Shown here: positions 34,070 to 45,929 of the stretch, in pieces
Layout: each line of letters begins with the position of its first letter
Numbering within the stretch: position 1 is the stretch's first letter
Origin: Turnera subulata
Taxonomy: Eukaryota > Streptophyta > Magnoliopsida > Malpighiales > Passifloraceae
Direction of reading: 5' to 3'
Assembly (NCBI GenBank): GCA_028386065.3
Contig: JAKUCV010007463.1
Coordinates: forward strand, 1-64,000
Length of the DNA: 64,000 bases
Position numbers and translations under genes: made by a program
The notes under the pieces: model-generated
Database searches by the model: none
Told to the model about the DNA's origin: nothing
The model's input: only the letters and a program-made list of their open reading frames with translations

Positions 34070-34500
34070 TCATCCCCGCCTAGGATCTCCGGCGCGGGAG
34101 AAGTCGACGCGGGCTGAAGATGCTGTTGCACAGCGTCTTCATCTCGCTCAGGTCCTCGCATAACTGAACGTTCTCCTTCCTCAACCTCTCGTTCTCGTCC
34201 AGGAGCTACCCGCTACTGCGGTGGTGGTCGCCGAGGAATTCGTCTGAATGGCTTGGCCGTCCCCCGGAGTTGGACGGCGAGATCAACGGCGTGGCCGTAG
34301 GAGCAGATGGAGGAGAGGCCACGGGCTGCGGAGGCGACGCAGCGGCTGTGGAGGGAGCGGAAGCGGGAGAAGAAGATCGCCGCCATCACCAGACCAGGGC
34401 GCCTTCTGTTGACCCAGAACCAACGAACCGGATCTCTTGCTTTATAAGGGAATTATCGACAAGGGCACCAGCTCCACATCCTAGGACGATTTCAACGTAG
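34070..34500 (-). pseudogene. Class-B heat-stress factor relic (oligomerisation region)
   Basis: The minus strand reads a Pro/Ser/Ala-rich linker (PTATPLISPSNSGG), then after a stop LLDENERLRKENVQLCEDLSEMKTLCNSIF. This heptad-patterned ENERLRKEN...L..EL..MK..CN run is characteristic of the HR-A/B coiled coil of plant HSFB proteins, and the TPLISPSNSG linker fits HSFB2. Stops (for example TAG before LLDENER) and frame changes are present, and no HSF DNA-binding domain was recognised upstream. Its GC-rich composition contrasts with its surroundings. Confidence 0.55.
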
Positions 34501-34889
34501 TCACATCATAAAAAAAACTTCAAACGACCCCATCGGGAAAAGAGAAGAGAAATAAGGGTTTGTAGTAGTTTTAACAGAAGAAGATCTGATTAATCTAATT
34601 AACCCTAATCTAATCAAAACTTAAAAGACGGCTAACCCGTATGGGTCATTAGGCATGGGCTTTCACCATTACTTTGGACTTAAAAGCCCAACTGACCCAT
34701 CTCAACTCCCACCTCCCAACTTTATCAATATATATTTTTTTAATAAAAAAAAATACACATCCTTAAATCACCAGAAAATAAAATAGGCATCCGTGGAATC
34801 ATGGCCGCATCAATAATCTTTAGGCAGCATCAAAAAATAAAAAAAAAAATCTTTAAGAATTCAAAAAAAACTGGAATACCATTTTTTTT

Positions 34890-35530
34890 TCTTTGGTTCA
34901 AAGAACTCATAAATGAACTGTCCAAGTTAAAAAAACAAAGTAGAGGGTCCACGAATATCTATGGGGAAGGAAGGACACAGAAAATTACTACTACTACAAG
35001 TTCAGTGCCAGTTTTTTCTTTAAAAAAAAATCGACTAAAAATCGGTGGTGACTGGTGGTGAGTGCTAAGTTTACCCTACATGCCTTTGTCTCCTAGTTTT
35101 AATTTTCAAATGATTCTAAAATGCTTTTTCTTTTACCTTTTTTTACAATCTATTATTGCATGCTTCTTCCATCTAAGGCGCTCTCCATCTCTCAATGGGA
35201 GGAGGAAATGGACAACACGCACCGTAATGCGCCCCACTGACACTGCATCTAGTGACAATGAGTCAGTGGACCAAAACCTTTTAATTTTTTTAAAAATTTT
35301 CCACTACCACTAATAATTTCTCTCTTTTTTTATTGTCAATTGGGTCCCACCACAATGACTGTACTGGTAGTCTGTTACAACCTACACGACCATGCTTACG
35401 CCTTGAACTAATCATTGATTTTTTTTCTTGTTTTACAGTCCTTTTTTTCTAGTTTTCCTTAAATAAAAAAATAAAATAAATCATATCTCTTTGGACAATG
35501 CAATATGGTCAATGGATTTATTTTTGGAAT
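34890..35530. repeat. Segmental duplication, copy 2
   Basis: Counterpart of 31970-32660, in direct orientation. Copy 2 has insertions (for example near 35180-35250) relative to copy 1. Confidence 0.7.
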
Positions 35531-36187
35531 CTGTTCCCATAAAAATACTACAAACTATAGATAACAGTTTTGGAGGTTGTTACTACCAAGAAAACATTGA
35601 GATCAAAACATTACACATTAAAAAAAAATTAGTAATTTTCCATTCATAATTATAGGCATATCCTTTTTTCTCATAATTTCTGATTTTGAACACTATCAGT
35701 AAGTTGTTTTTATGACAAGAAAAAACCCTAGTTTATCACAATAAATAAATAAATAAATTTTTTGCAATCCAAATTTAATTAGTAAGTAGTAATTTATAAC
35801 TAAACAAAAGCAGTAAAAAATCTATTTAAAGATGCTAAATTTTGTGACACCCTTGCCATTTGGATGAAAGCACTTATTATGAGGAATTACTCACAACCAT
35901 CTCAACAACAATAACATTAAAGCCTAGATAATGAGGTTTTATGACACGGAAACCCAAACCATTCATAAATGGAAAGTATAATGAAACTCACAAGTTTTCT
36001 TCTTAAAATAACAGCAAAGATGGTGGCTGCATCAACTTGCTAACACCTAAACTAGTTTAGGTTTTCTGGGTTTTCCACAAATCAGATCTCAAGGTTAGCC
36101 AAGATGACTATTTCTCAGAGTTCCTGAACCCTCTCACAGCAAAACAACGAAGGGAAGTAAAGAAAGAAAAGACCACCATGAAATTAC

Positions 36188-36360
36188 CTGTGCAAAGACT
36201 CATGATATATAAGGGTTGGTGGAGCAGCCAATTCTGCAGGCATGAGAAACCTTGAAAATTCCGCTTTGAGCAGAGGAGGTTGCAAGAAGAAACTACTTTC
36301 CTTCATATCTTGGCTTGGAGAAAGGTCTTGTTGCTTGGGGAGCTTTGTAGGTATTGGCAT
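36188..36360 (-). CDS. Probable first coding exon, unrecognised
   Basis: From an ATG at 36358-36360 the minus strand reads MPIPTKLPKQQDL, then QDMKESSFFLQPPLLKAEF and LAAPPTLIYHESLHR. The donor CACAG|gtaatt follows and leaves two bases of a codon. A pyrimidine-rich leader (about 36365-36600) precedes it. Composition looks coding, but no following exon was found to the left and no family is recognised. It may be a first exon stranded by rearrangement of the duplicated segment. Confidence 0.35.
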
Positions 36361-36619
36361 ATCTAGATAGCTAGTTGGATATGCATCAAGAAATTAGGTG
36401 GTTGACCTGAGTTTAGGCTATATGTGCAGAGGAGATGGAGGAGAGGGTAGGGAAGGGAGGAGAAAGAAAGGAAAGGAAATGAAGGGGATGAACTACATGT
36501 TAGTTGAAAGACACTTGTAGGGCACAAAAGGGGAAGAAGGATTACGAAAAGGAAATAGTATAGATCAAGAAAAAGATTAAGACAAAAAAAAGAAAGATTA
36601 AGAACCACTTCCTGTAGGT

Positions 36620-37785
36620 TTTAGTGTAGGTTACTCCAAGCTGTTACTGGGTTTCTTTTTCTTCTTCATTGTTTCCTTTTCTCCAGAACTTATGTGTGCT
36701 ATTCATTAGGTTGTACATGAAAAAAAAAAACGTATCTGAACCATTCATTGAGTTTTAGATAGAAAAAAAAATCTGTGGACACGTCAGGTATATGTACATT
36801 TCACTTGGTTCAAATTTATTTAGATCACATTATTTTGGTCATTCAAATTTTCTTTTATATCTTCCCTCATTTGACCTAATTAAGTAAATTAAATGCACCA
36901 GCCTTTGGTAGATATATAGGTATACTGGTGAGTTAATTTCCTTAATTGCTTTCAGTACTAAAGCATTTCATCACAATCAGATCTTGGCAAAACCCTGATG
37001 ATAGTATAATAGTAGTAATGTAGTATTGATGATTATCCCAACCGAGTTATTTGCTGGCGTTGTTTTTGTTTACAAAAATCATTATGTTGCTGTTACGCAA
37101 TTAAGTATGGAAAAAACCATGGTTATTAAACCAAGATCAATTATTGACCAGGTCGAGTCATCGGGTCATGGGTTTTATAGTTAAACCATGGTTAAACAGG
37201 GAGCCAACCAGAAATTTATAAATGAATTATTAATCTGAAAAAACTGTCGGCGACATGGTTACCACTTACCAATTTTTCACCAGCAGGGCGTCAAAACTCT
37301 GAATAAAACTACAAAATCTTTTACTAAGGAATTTTTTAACTAGTTAAATCATTATTATCAAATCCAAACCAACCCAACAAGTTGAACTTGGGTAACCGGA
37401 GCCAGATAGCAATTTCTTTGTCAGTGGAAGGTTCAACCAAGGTTTATCACAATTAGACTAGAAAAAACTTGACTCCAAACCTTTTTCTCAACTTGCTAAA
37501 ATGGACGGTTCAACCACAGCTGGACAGCGATTAGAATAAAAATATATACAGTATTTTTATTTGAATATATACAAAATATTTTCCCTAACTCCATTATATC
37601 ACAAGGATAACTACGCACAAAGTGTTGGCAAAACTGGTTTCGGATTAATTTTATTCATCAAGCCAACTTAGTCCGAGTTAAAATAAAACTCATTAATAAT
37701 ACATATTCTTAATTAGAAAGATCAAGTTGGGGGAGGCCAACTATCAGGGTTGATTATTTTGGTTCCTGATCTTGGCATGACAGGC
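36620..37785. other. Intergenic, MITE-like sequence
   Basis: Around 37130-37520 there are repeated 'accatggtt', 'ggttaaac' and 'ggttcaacca' motifs typical of degenerate hAT or MITE relics. Boundaries were not resolved. 37781-37785 (caggc) is the left TSD of the solo LTR. Confidence 0.35.
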
Positions 37786-39288
37786 TGTTAGTGTAATATG
37801 CCCAAAAGCCAATCAATGGATGTATATTTTGAGTCATGTATACACATTAAGGTTATTCCAATAAGTATCGTTTATGAGATAAACGCTTGCACATACTTAT
37901 AACCCTAGAATATTTTATATTCTTAAATTGTCCCTAGTCGATTATTATTATGGAAGGGTTGTAATAATAAGTTAAGACTAGCGTATGTTGAGAATTGCAT
38001 ATGTGATATGAATTCTACATACGGGTACAAGTTAGGGAACTTGTGGACTGGACCGACCCACATAAGAACGCTACATGGAACGTTATATGTTTTGTCGATA
38101 GCGGTTCTTATAATGTATTGTCCTTAGACCTGTGATCATCAAGGTTCCCAACATGTGAGTCATATGTTTTGATATTATTCCTGGTCATCCGTAACTGGAT
38201 AGACGTAAGGGTAATCATTGAGTATGTGATGAATGTGTAGTGGGTTTTATATGATCCAGAGGGGATTCGTCCAACCCATATAACGGGTATATTATCAGAG
38301 TGTTTCTTGATAGAGTTGAACCGTAAATGCATGGCCATGCTCGGATAATGATATATGATATCATTGGTATCCGTTTTACCGGTTAACTCGAGGATCAAGA
38401 AACCGAGATTAAACATATACGAGATTGACATATTCCATGTCTCGCGTTTAATCTTGATAATGGGACGAAGGGACGATGACATGTTCCGAGGCACGTGGAA
38501 TCAGTATTGATCTTGTCGCTCGGGTGGCAATGATGTGTTGCTAGACGCCGCTCTTTGCTTATAATTGTAAAATGAGATTTTACGATTATTGTTGAACGCA
38601 CAAGTGCCTACAGGGTCACACACATACAGCCGTTGATTTGAGCAGGTGGTTGAACTGTGGTTGGACCATGGTTGAACCGTGGTTGGACCAGGGTCGTTTT
38701 TGGCTGGTTTGGTTCACTAAATGTCAGATTTTTTAACCAAAACATGCTGAGTTGTGTTGATAATGCTTAGTGGGAAACATGATTATGTGGGGACATAATC
38801 ATGTTGCTTAGTGGACCACCATGTTGGCCATTAACTCCACTAATGCATTATGCCTTTGAGGGTTGAGTGATCAGATCACTATTGCTCATCTTCTTCCTCA
38901 CACACACTTGTTCTTGAGAGAATTTTCAGAGCTTGAGAAGAGTTCTTGAGTGGTCTGAAAATTGAGAGAAAAACACCACACACAAAAGCTCCCGGAAACC
39001 TGTTGCTAGCACACCAGTTCGGAAGAGCTCGGGTTGAAGTCGTGAGACGTTCTTCAACCGGTTACAGCGGTTCGTGTGGATACCGTAGAGGGGCGAGGCC
39101 TTTGTCTGGCTCTAGCTGATTCGGTTCTACAGTTGGGTGAAAGACCTCAACCGTTACAGGTATGAAAAATTGTTATTCGGTTTAGCTCCCTTCACATGGA
39201 TCCTCCATGTATATCCGGTATTTTCGCTGCGCATACATGTTGTATTTTTGTGCTTTTGATTGTCAATTGCATGAACCGGATACTTACA
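37786..39288 (+). mobile_element. Solo LTR, 1.5 kb, with TSD caggc
   Basis: It starts TGTTAGTGTAATATGCCC and ends ACCGGATACTTACA, and is flanked by caggc at 37781-37785 and 39289-39293. There is no PBS, PPT or internal region, so it is a solo LTR. It contains a GC-richer 3' part with a TTGAGAGAA-rich leader. ORFs inside (38108-38494, 38395-38601) are on the minus strand and carry no recognised domain. The superfamily was not determined. Confidence 0.85.
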
Positions 39289-39293
39289 CAGGC

Positions 39294-41180
39294 TCTATAT
39301 TGCTACTGTTCTCCAATATTTATGGAATAGCTAGACCACGTATACTTTGCTACTAGCCAGTAGCTACCTTTATATGCTTTTGCTTCCATCTAGCCAATTT
39401 ATAATTAAAAAAATTTAAAAAGAAGGGGTTGTCTTTGTAAAATGAATGGGGCACCATTTTTCCAACTTAGGTACGTAATTGTGAACAAGAGCGATTTAAA
39501 TCATAAAAAAATGTAGGTGGCACTGGCAAAATTCATACTTGTGTAGTCAAATTTGGATACCTAGTTATGTATAGCCTCAAGGTCTCTTACAGGTTGGCAG
39601 GAAAAATTGTAGTCATTCTTTTTTTCTCTCTTTTTTTTGTGGGGTTCAAAACTGTATTGGCTGGCTAAGAATAATGTATCGATTTGCGGAGTTTACAGAA
39701 TAGTCAATAGAGATAAGGGTTTGTTAGGACAAGTTGGTAAAGACAAAGAAAACATAAAAGAAACAATTTACCAAATAAAATAGAGAACATAGAAGATAGA
39801 TCCTATGCAAGATTGGAAAAGGAAGAAAATGAATAAATGTCACTTTTAATTAAGAAGCAAAAATAGTTCGCTGGCTTCATTTTGCTACAAGAAATTCTGA
39901 TTGGAAAGTGGTGGAATTTTAGGGAGAGAAAATTGACATGCTATTTGGAAAAAGTATTGGTTCTTATATGTCTGTTAGATTCTTCTTTTTCCCCTCAATT
40001 AGGCCTTTAGCTTCTTCTTTTTGAATCCAATTCTAGATCTTTAACTATTTCTTGAATAGAAGACAAACTTTCATTTCACTTTAATGACAGTAGCGACAAC
40101 CGCCCGCACAGAATTGTTTGTCATCGTGTCACTCACCAGGTAGTATCTTTTAATTTTTGCAGACCATGTTTTGTATTTTGGCGTCTTGTCATGAGGAAAT
40201 AATTGGTCACCCTAACAAATACTCCATTAAAATAACATGGAGCCTTCAAATAAACAAGCTGTTGTTATGTATGGGCGTCCTTGTGTTCTTCTTTCCAGGT
40301 GGATAATACACCAAAAAAAAGGATTGTCTTAACTAAAAAACATTTTCCAGAGTTGGATATGCCATCTTTAGTTTAGTTTACACCATTTTATCCCCAAATT
40401 GGATTAATTAAAAAAAAAACTTGTGTAACATTGGAGAACCATCTTCTTTTTTAAAGTATATAAATTGTTTTCTTTTTCAAGAATTCAAGAGCACAGTACT
40501 ATAGGTTTTCCCAAAGATGCAAGGAGAATGGGAGAGAAACAATTCACAAAGTATATAGATGTTAAGGTGGTGTTGTTTTTTTTTTTTTTTGGTTGCAAGG
40601 TAAAATTTTTATTGGGATATTACCGTATAATTTTTTTTTTTGTTCTCATTTGGACTGGTAGCGGTTAGCTATTTCTTTGTTGTTTATGATTTGGATCTTA
40701 CTCTTTCTAGCAACATAGGAGGAAAATTAAATCAATCGATCCGAAAGGATAGAGTGACAGCCTTTGAATACGTGGCAAGTTTTGGGTCGTGGATGGTGGT
40801 CAATGGGGGTCAGTGTTCGAAGATTTTTGTTCTCAACTTCCCATGGTGGTTAGATTAAATCAACGGCTCCCGTGAAACCTGGGACTTAATGCGTGTATCA
40901 TGATTGACACGTGGAGGGCATGGGGAGCTTGTGTTTGGGGATGGAGCTTGTTTCGTTGCTACGTGGCTCTATCGGTGGCACTGTTACCGTTACTTTGTCA
41001 CATGATGCGGGTGAGGGGGAGGATATCCCAATGAGCTGTGCTTCGGATTTTGATGATTTATTTATTTAGAAAACAATTTTTGTAAACTAAAAAAAAAAGT
41101 TTATCAAATAAAATATTTTAACAATATTTTAACTAAAAAAACGTTTATCAAATCAATTATCAACTGCGGGGACCTGTGGT
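39294..41180. other. No recognised gene
   Basis: AT-rich intergenic sequence with T-rich low-complexity runs (40577-40592, 40631-40641). The stretch 40740-41040 has higher GC but only short, motif-less ORFs. Confidence 0.4.
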
Positions 41181-41189
41181 GATGTTGAA

Positions 41190-42028
41190 GAATAAAGCAT
41201 AAATCACCATCATTCCTAGCCATAAAATTATTTCAATCACCGAAGAAACGAATGCGACGATGTCAGATAACTCTGTGTTCATAAAATACTTAAACAATAC
41301 TAACACTTGGCCTGGAGATGTGAAGGAAAATCAAATGAAGAGAGAAAGGAACTGAAACAAGCATATAATTGGCGGTGTTGGAGTAGAAGCAGAGAATTGT
41401 GCTGTGAGAAAATCGAACTTTTGGAAGGCAGTAAATAGCAGGGGCAAGTCATTGGAAGGGAAGATGGGACACCAGCAGAAGCCTTTGATCACACTAGTGC
41501 AGAATCCAATATCTTAAGTATATGTACCTTAAAAAAGAAGAAAAGACAGACACAGACAGAGTAATATTGAGCCAATTTTTCAGCATCAACGACCGAATAA
41601 GACACACCGTAGATGCAAGGAGGGAGTGAGGCTGATATTAGAAGACTCATTCTTATTCACAAACTTCTTAAACAATACTAGTAATACTTTTTGGTGCAAA
41701 GAAGGTGTGGACTCGAGAAATGCGAATAAGGAGACAAGTCACAGCAAGAAAAGATTGGACACAGCAGTAGACTTTGGTCACACCAGTACAGAATCCAAAA
41801 TCATAAATGTAAGCAAAAAAAAGAAAAAGACAAGATATAAACAAAATCATCCAAAATATAGAAGGGGGAGCCAATAGAGGCAACAGCAGAATAAAAAAAA
41901 CTAAGGATAGCAAAGTAATAATTGAACTCCAGTGGGACATGCAAACTCTGAAATATCTTTAAGCTGAATTTATAACCCAAGTGTGAAGACACAACAGAGA
42001 CTAAGTGGAACAGTCCCAGCGTGAGTAA
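41190..42028. repeat. Flank block downstream of copy D
   Basis: Homologous to 14035-15034 downstream of copy C, with rearranged order: the 'cagaatccaa' segment occurs at both ~41500 and ~41790. Confirms that C and D derive from one duplicated unit. Confidence 0.6.
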
Positions 42029-43068
42029 TTACTTAGGAAGGATAGGAAAAATGACTGTATGGAGAATTAGTGCGCACACAGAGTCAATATAGGAGCCAAT
42101 CAAAGCAAAAGAGGCCAAGCAAATACGGCTTAGGTTGATACAGTTCACAGTTTGGTGCATATATATATGCAAATAGCAATTACTTAACCAGTAATTGGTT
42201 ATTTGGGTTTTATCATCATCCTCGAAGAGCATAACCTTGAATTCTTGACCACCGAGTCCGCGGTAGACCGTAGTTCGATATGTTATGAGTTGGTCAGGAA
42301 AGAAAGGATCCCTGGCTTCGAATTTGATGAAATAGCGAGTGCCAACTGCACGGGAGCGTGCTGCATATGTGATTTTCAGCAGCTCCAGCTCCGGCTTCTA
42401 CAAATTAAATTAAGGGAAGCATTATTAATTAACTATACCCGTTAAACAGAAGTAATATGATTTTAAAAAAAATTATTGAAATAAATAGAGAAAATTAAGA
42501 AAAAAACACAAATATACCTTCTCTCGAATGGCGAACTGGATGCAGGCGTTTACATTGTCAACATCGTCAACATCGTCACCATCATCGAGCTTATAAACGG
42601 CACCCAGGGTAGGCACCTTTAGAGGGAAGGTAAGACCAAATGGCTATAAACAACAACAACAATTAAGATATCGAGTTAATTAGAGGAAAAATTAATACCC
42701 AGAAAAAAGAAATTAAAGGGTAGTAATTAAGTAGTAGTAAGATTAATTAGATGAAGAATCAAATCACTCAGCTCACTTACCCCATTCTCATACAGTTCCT
42801 TGCGATAGCGGTGATATTCTTCAAAGTCTTCTCTGGAGCGGAACTCGCTCTCGCAGTCAACGTAGCAATCATCGAATACACACAACGGGTCTTTCTTTTT
42901 CTTTTTCCTCTTCTTCTTGATGATCTGATCCTCCTCAGAGCCGCCGACCTTTTGGAACTTTACCCTTTCAGATTCATCCTCCGATGACGACCACGACGTC
43001 GTCTCGCGACTAGAACCATCAGTGGTACCAGTAGTAGTAGTAGTAGTATCAGCCTTGCGCATGCCCAT
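42029..43068 (-). CDS. Cystatin-like three-exon gene, copy D
   Basis: Exons are 42781-43068, 42518-42643 and 42029-42397, phase 0, giving 260 aa. Exon 1 starts at the true ATG (MGMRKADTTTTTTG; a GTG lies two codons upstream) and has a Ser/Glu-rich stretch, a strongly basic KKKRKKKKK run, then DPLCVFDDCYVDCESEF and EYHRYRKELYENG. Exon 2 runs PFGLTFPLKV to CIQFAIREK with an Asp/Val repeat. Exon 3 has KITYAARSRAVGTRYFIKFEA. Both donors are GT (gtaagt, gtatat). Compared with C, one extra A after DDD (42217-42220 region) shifts the frame, so the protein reads on for ~50 unrelated, partly hydrophobic residues instead of stopping. The ending could be an error or real drift. Confidence 0.65.
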
Positions 43069-43551
43069 GATCACAGCCTCACAAACAATGAATGAATTCT
43101 CTATTTTGATATGTATCCGTCACAATTTTTTTCTTTTCTCTTCACTGTAGCCATAATTTTAAAACGGCCCAATAAAAAATGATTCCATGGAATGAGCCCA
43201 TGTTATTTGATGCCTCAGCCCAATAATAAATTTTAAAACGGCCCAATAAAAAAATGTCGCAATTCAGGCAAAAGACAAGGTTTCTTATTTTTTTTTTCAA
43301 TTTTTTCTTTACCCGACAATATCAAGTGTTTGGTGGGTATGATGTTTTGCGTTATATTAGATAAATTTGGTTATATGAATGACAATAAAAAATAGAATCC
43401 TAATGCATTTTATTTCATCATAAAAAACCTCATTATTTTGCTTATATATCTTACAGTATAGTCAACTAAATAACAAAATGATTTAAATTCGGTTTACATT
43501 CAGATCCAAAAATAGCCTAAACTATTAGAAACTCTAGTTGTCATTTAGTAC

Positions 43552-43755
43552 TTGTTTGTAGGCACAAAGTTACAATTCAAGGAAATCACTTATGTTGCCA
43601 CACATATGTTGTTGTTATTTTTAGTTTCGTGCATCTCATCTTCTTTGAGGCAAAGTATCTTACTTCCCTTGGAGAGACTTAAACTTTGTCAAATTATGAT
43701 TTATGATGGAATTGAAGAAAATGAGGGTTTCCTCCTTAACCCCAAACCTAATTAG
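43552..43755 (+). pseudogene. Inverted exon-3 relic of the cystatin-like family
   Basis: After a tgtag acceptor the plus strand reads GTKLQFKEITYVATHM, then a frame-shifted middle, then MIYDGIEENEG and LNPKPN before a stop. DNA similarity to exon 3 of E and B is continuous ('atcacttatg', 'ttctttgaggcaaag', 'tatgatggaattg'). The frame differs between ends, so it is not functional. It is the only family member on the plus strand. Confidence 0.6.
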
Positions 43756-43859
43756 GTGGTATTATAACAACCAATATAATTGCGTGCCCTCCTCACATGA
43801 ATCCACCTAGTTAGCTCGGTATTAACCCAATCATTGTACAAAATATTTACCAAGTTGTG

Positions 43860-44333
43860 CGGCAAAGAGGTTTAAAAGTTGGCAATAGTACAGGCAACAA
43901 AATATCAGTTTCAAAAGTCCTCAACAACACAGCTAAATAAATAACATGGAGGTACATGAAAAACCCAAAGATAGATTTATAAATGACAATTCAGCCAGGC
44001 ATGGAGGTATATAAAACTTCCATATATCTCTAAAAATCCCACCAGTTTGCTCATAAGAACGAGCGTTCTAAATACATCAGATTACTTTATGACTCAAAAG
44101 ACAGGCAAAATCATGACATTAAGGATTCAAAATTCTCCAGTGAATCATTAGGCAGGACAGAGTAAAAACAACGAAATTATGCATGGCAACTGCAACTGTG
44201 AAGGCCCTGGGTGAATCATTTAGGCAGCCTACACAACAAGAAGGCCGATCTTACATCACAATTAACAAACCAGTGGACAGTACGTAGGATTATAAGCAGG
44301 AATAGACAAGTTGGCATATTACCACCCACCTAG
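43860..44333. repeat. Flank block downstream of copy E
   Basis: Carries the shared 'caacaaaatatcagtttcaa' and 'catggaggtacatgaaaa' landmarks and the 'attcagccaggcatggaggt' stretch. Closest to the block left of B (5200-5640). Confidence 0.6.
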
Positions 44334-45092
44334 TTAGGTTTTGGGCTCAAGCACTTGAACCACCATCTCTCCAATCCCCATCATAAGCCTTAGTTTTATA
44401 AACTCTGGCCTCTCCAGGAAAAGCAGGATCCTCTGCCTCAAAGACAATGAAATACATGAAACCACCACACACATATCTGGCAGCATAAGTGATCTGCTTC
44501 AGTTTTAGCTCTGGCTTCTACAAAACAACAACAGTAACTAATTATAAACTCAACATAAATGCAAAAACATGATACCCAACAAAACGCTTAATGTTTAAAA
44601 AACTTAAATGATAAAGCAATTGATGGAAAAAGAAAGAAAACCAGCAAACAAACAAATAAATAAATAAAAGTCTTGCCTTTTGCTCAATTGCGAAGTCAGT
44701 GCACATCCTCACATCTTCATTTTCGTTTGGCTTAAGAAGCAGTATGGTGAGACCTAACCACCGGAATGACGGAGCGAAGGGTTAGGCCGAACCCCTGTAC
44801 ACACACACACAAAAAAAGAAACAGAGGGTGAGGTTATGGTTAGACCCCAAGTTTTACTCATTGAATCAATAAAAGCAAAGATAAGAACAAAGAAAAAAAA
44901 AGAAGAAAACAAGCACTCACTTGGGTTTCCCTCATCTCCTTACGGTAACGATGAATTTGTCGCCTTTTCCAGGATTGTTAAAATCAATCTCGCACTCGCT
45001 GTCACGTTCGGGCTGGCACTTATCGTACTCATCTTCTTCTTCTTCAAGTCTTTGCCTTTTATGGGTTGCTTCATAAATCTTCCCAGACACAC
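44334..45092 (-). pseudogene. Cystatin-like gene, copy E, multiple frameshifts
   Basis: All three exons are recognisable but damaged. Exon 1 (about 44931-45092) has lost its ATG (GTG at the aligned position) and has a 1-nt deletion after DFNNP, so HRYRKEMRETQ is out of frame. Exon 2 (about 44680-44795) has an extra base near ACCCTTCGC and then a stop. Exon 3 (44334-44517) keeps KPELKLKQITYAARYVCGGFM and FIVFEAEDPAFPGE but has an extra G in YDG, ending the frame early. The intron 2 donor is still gcaag. The 181-aa plus-strand ORF overlapping it (44836-45381) is a shadow. Confidence 0.8.
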
Positions 45093-45534
45093 CACAGCCA
45101 ACTATATTTCAACGAGACCAGAAGCAAAAAGCACAAGAGGGTTGACCTTCAGTATCAAAACAAAAAAACAAAGACTCCAAATTTCGGTTGCTGTCCCATT
45201 TAAATACCTATTTTATTGCCTTGCCTCCATGGATGGTAGGGGAAAAGAAAAGAAATATTGTTACATAAGAACGAACAGAACTGATTGGGTTTATTGGTTT
45301 TCTTTTCTTGGACCAGAATTTTCTCTTTATATGGGGGCCTGTCTTCTAAATTGGGTGTTAAATTGTTGTTATTCACATTAGCCCACCAATAGACTGTTTG
45401 GTGTTGTTTAGCAAGTCCAACGACACTGTATACGAGAGACTAAATCCCGTACTGCGAATCAGAGGGTATGGAGAAGGCAGAGCTGAGGGTAGTTGAAATG
45501 CTCAAAGCTGTGCTTCAGGTATGACCCATATCCG

Positions 45535-45800
45535 GGCGTGGCCAGGGAGCTTGTGTAAAGAGTTACTACTTTAGCCCTTCTAGGAAGCTTCGCTGCATTC
45601 TCATCGCTGCCATTGGAATTAACTTCTTCATGCAAGCTTCAGGAAATGATGCTGCAGTTGTGCGATACTACCCCGGAGAGTTCAAAGACGCAGGAATCCA
45701 GAGCAGGAAACAGCTCATGGGAGTTGCTGTCATTATGCTCTGTGTTGTGTCCATGACATTTCTAAGCATTTCTAATCAGATTACATTTGGATGAGGAATA
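45535..45800 (+). pseudogene. Polyol/monosaccharide transporter fragment
   Basis: The plus strand reads RKLRCILIAAIGINFFMQASG, and then, within the same frame, GEFKDAGIQSRKQL and GVAVIML. This matches transmembrane helix 7 and the following loop of plant PMT-type sugar transporters (the IAAIGINFFxQASG core). Only one region of the ~500-aa family is present, the upstream part is in another frame, and downstream similarity ends at SISNQITFG. It is a relic that moved with the duplicated cluster blocks (see 53519-53640). Confidence 0.6.
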
Positions 45801-45929
45801 TTTGTATTTGCTACTTGGGGGAATTATGGCTGTTCTAGAACCGAAGGCAAGCTTTGGAAGGGATTGGAAGTCTCTTTATAAGGTTGATGACAATTGTTTC
45901 ACAATTCAACTGAATACAGGATCGGATCG

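Noticed and set aside
38108..38494. 128-aa minus-strand ORF
   Set aside because: Lies inside the 37786-39288 solo LTR, antisense, with no known motif.
44836..45381. 181-aa plus-strand ORF
   Set aside because: It is antisense to exon 1 of pseudogene E; similar antisense ORFs appear over exon 1 of A, B and G only because that exon is conserved on the other strand.
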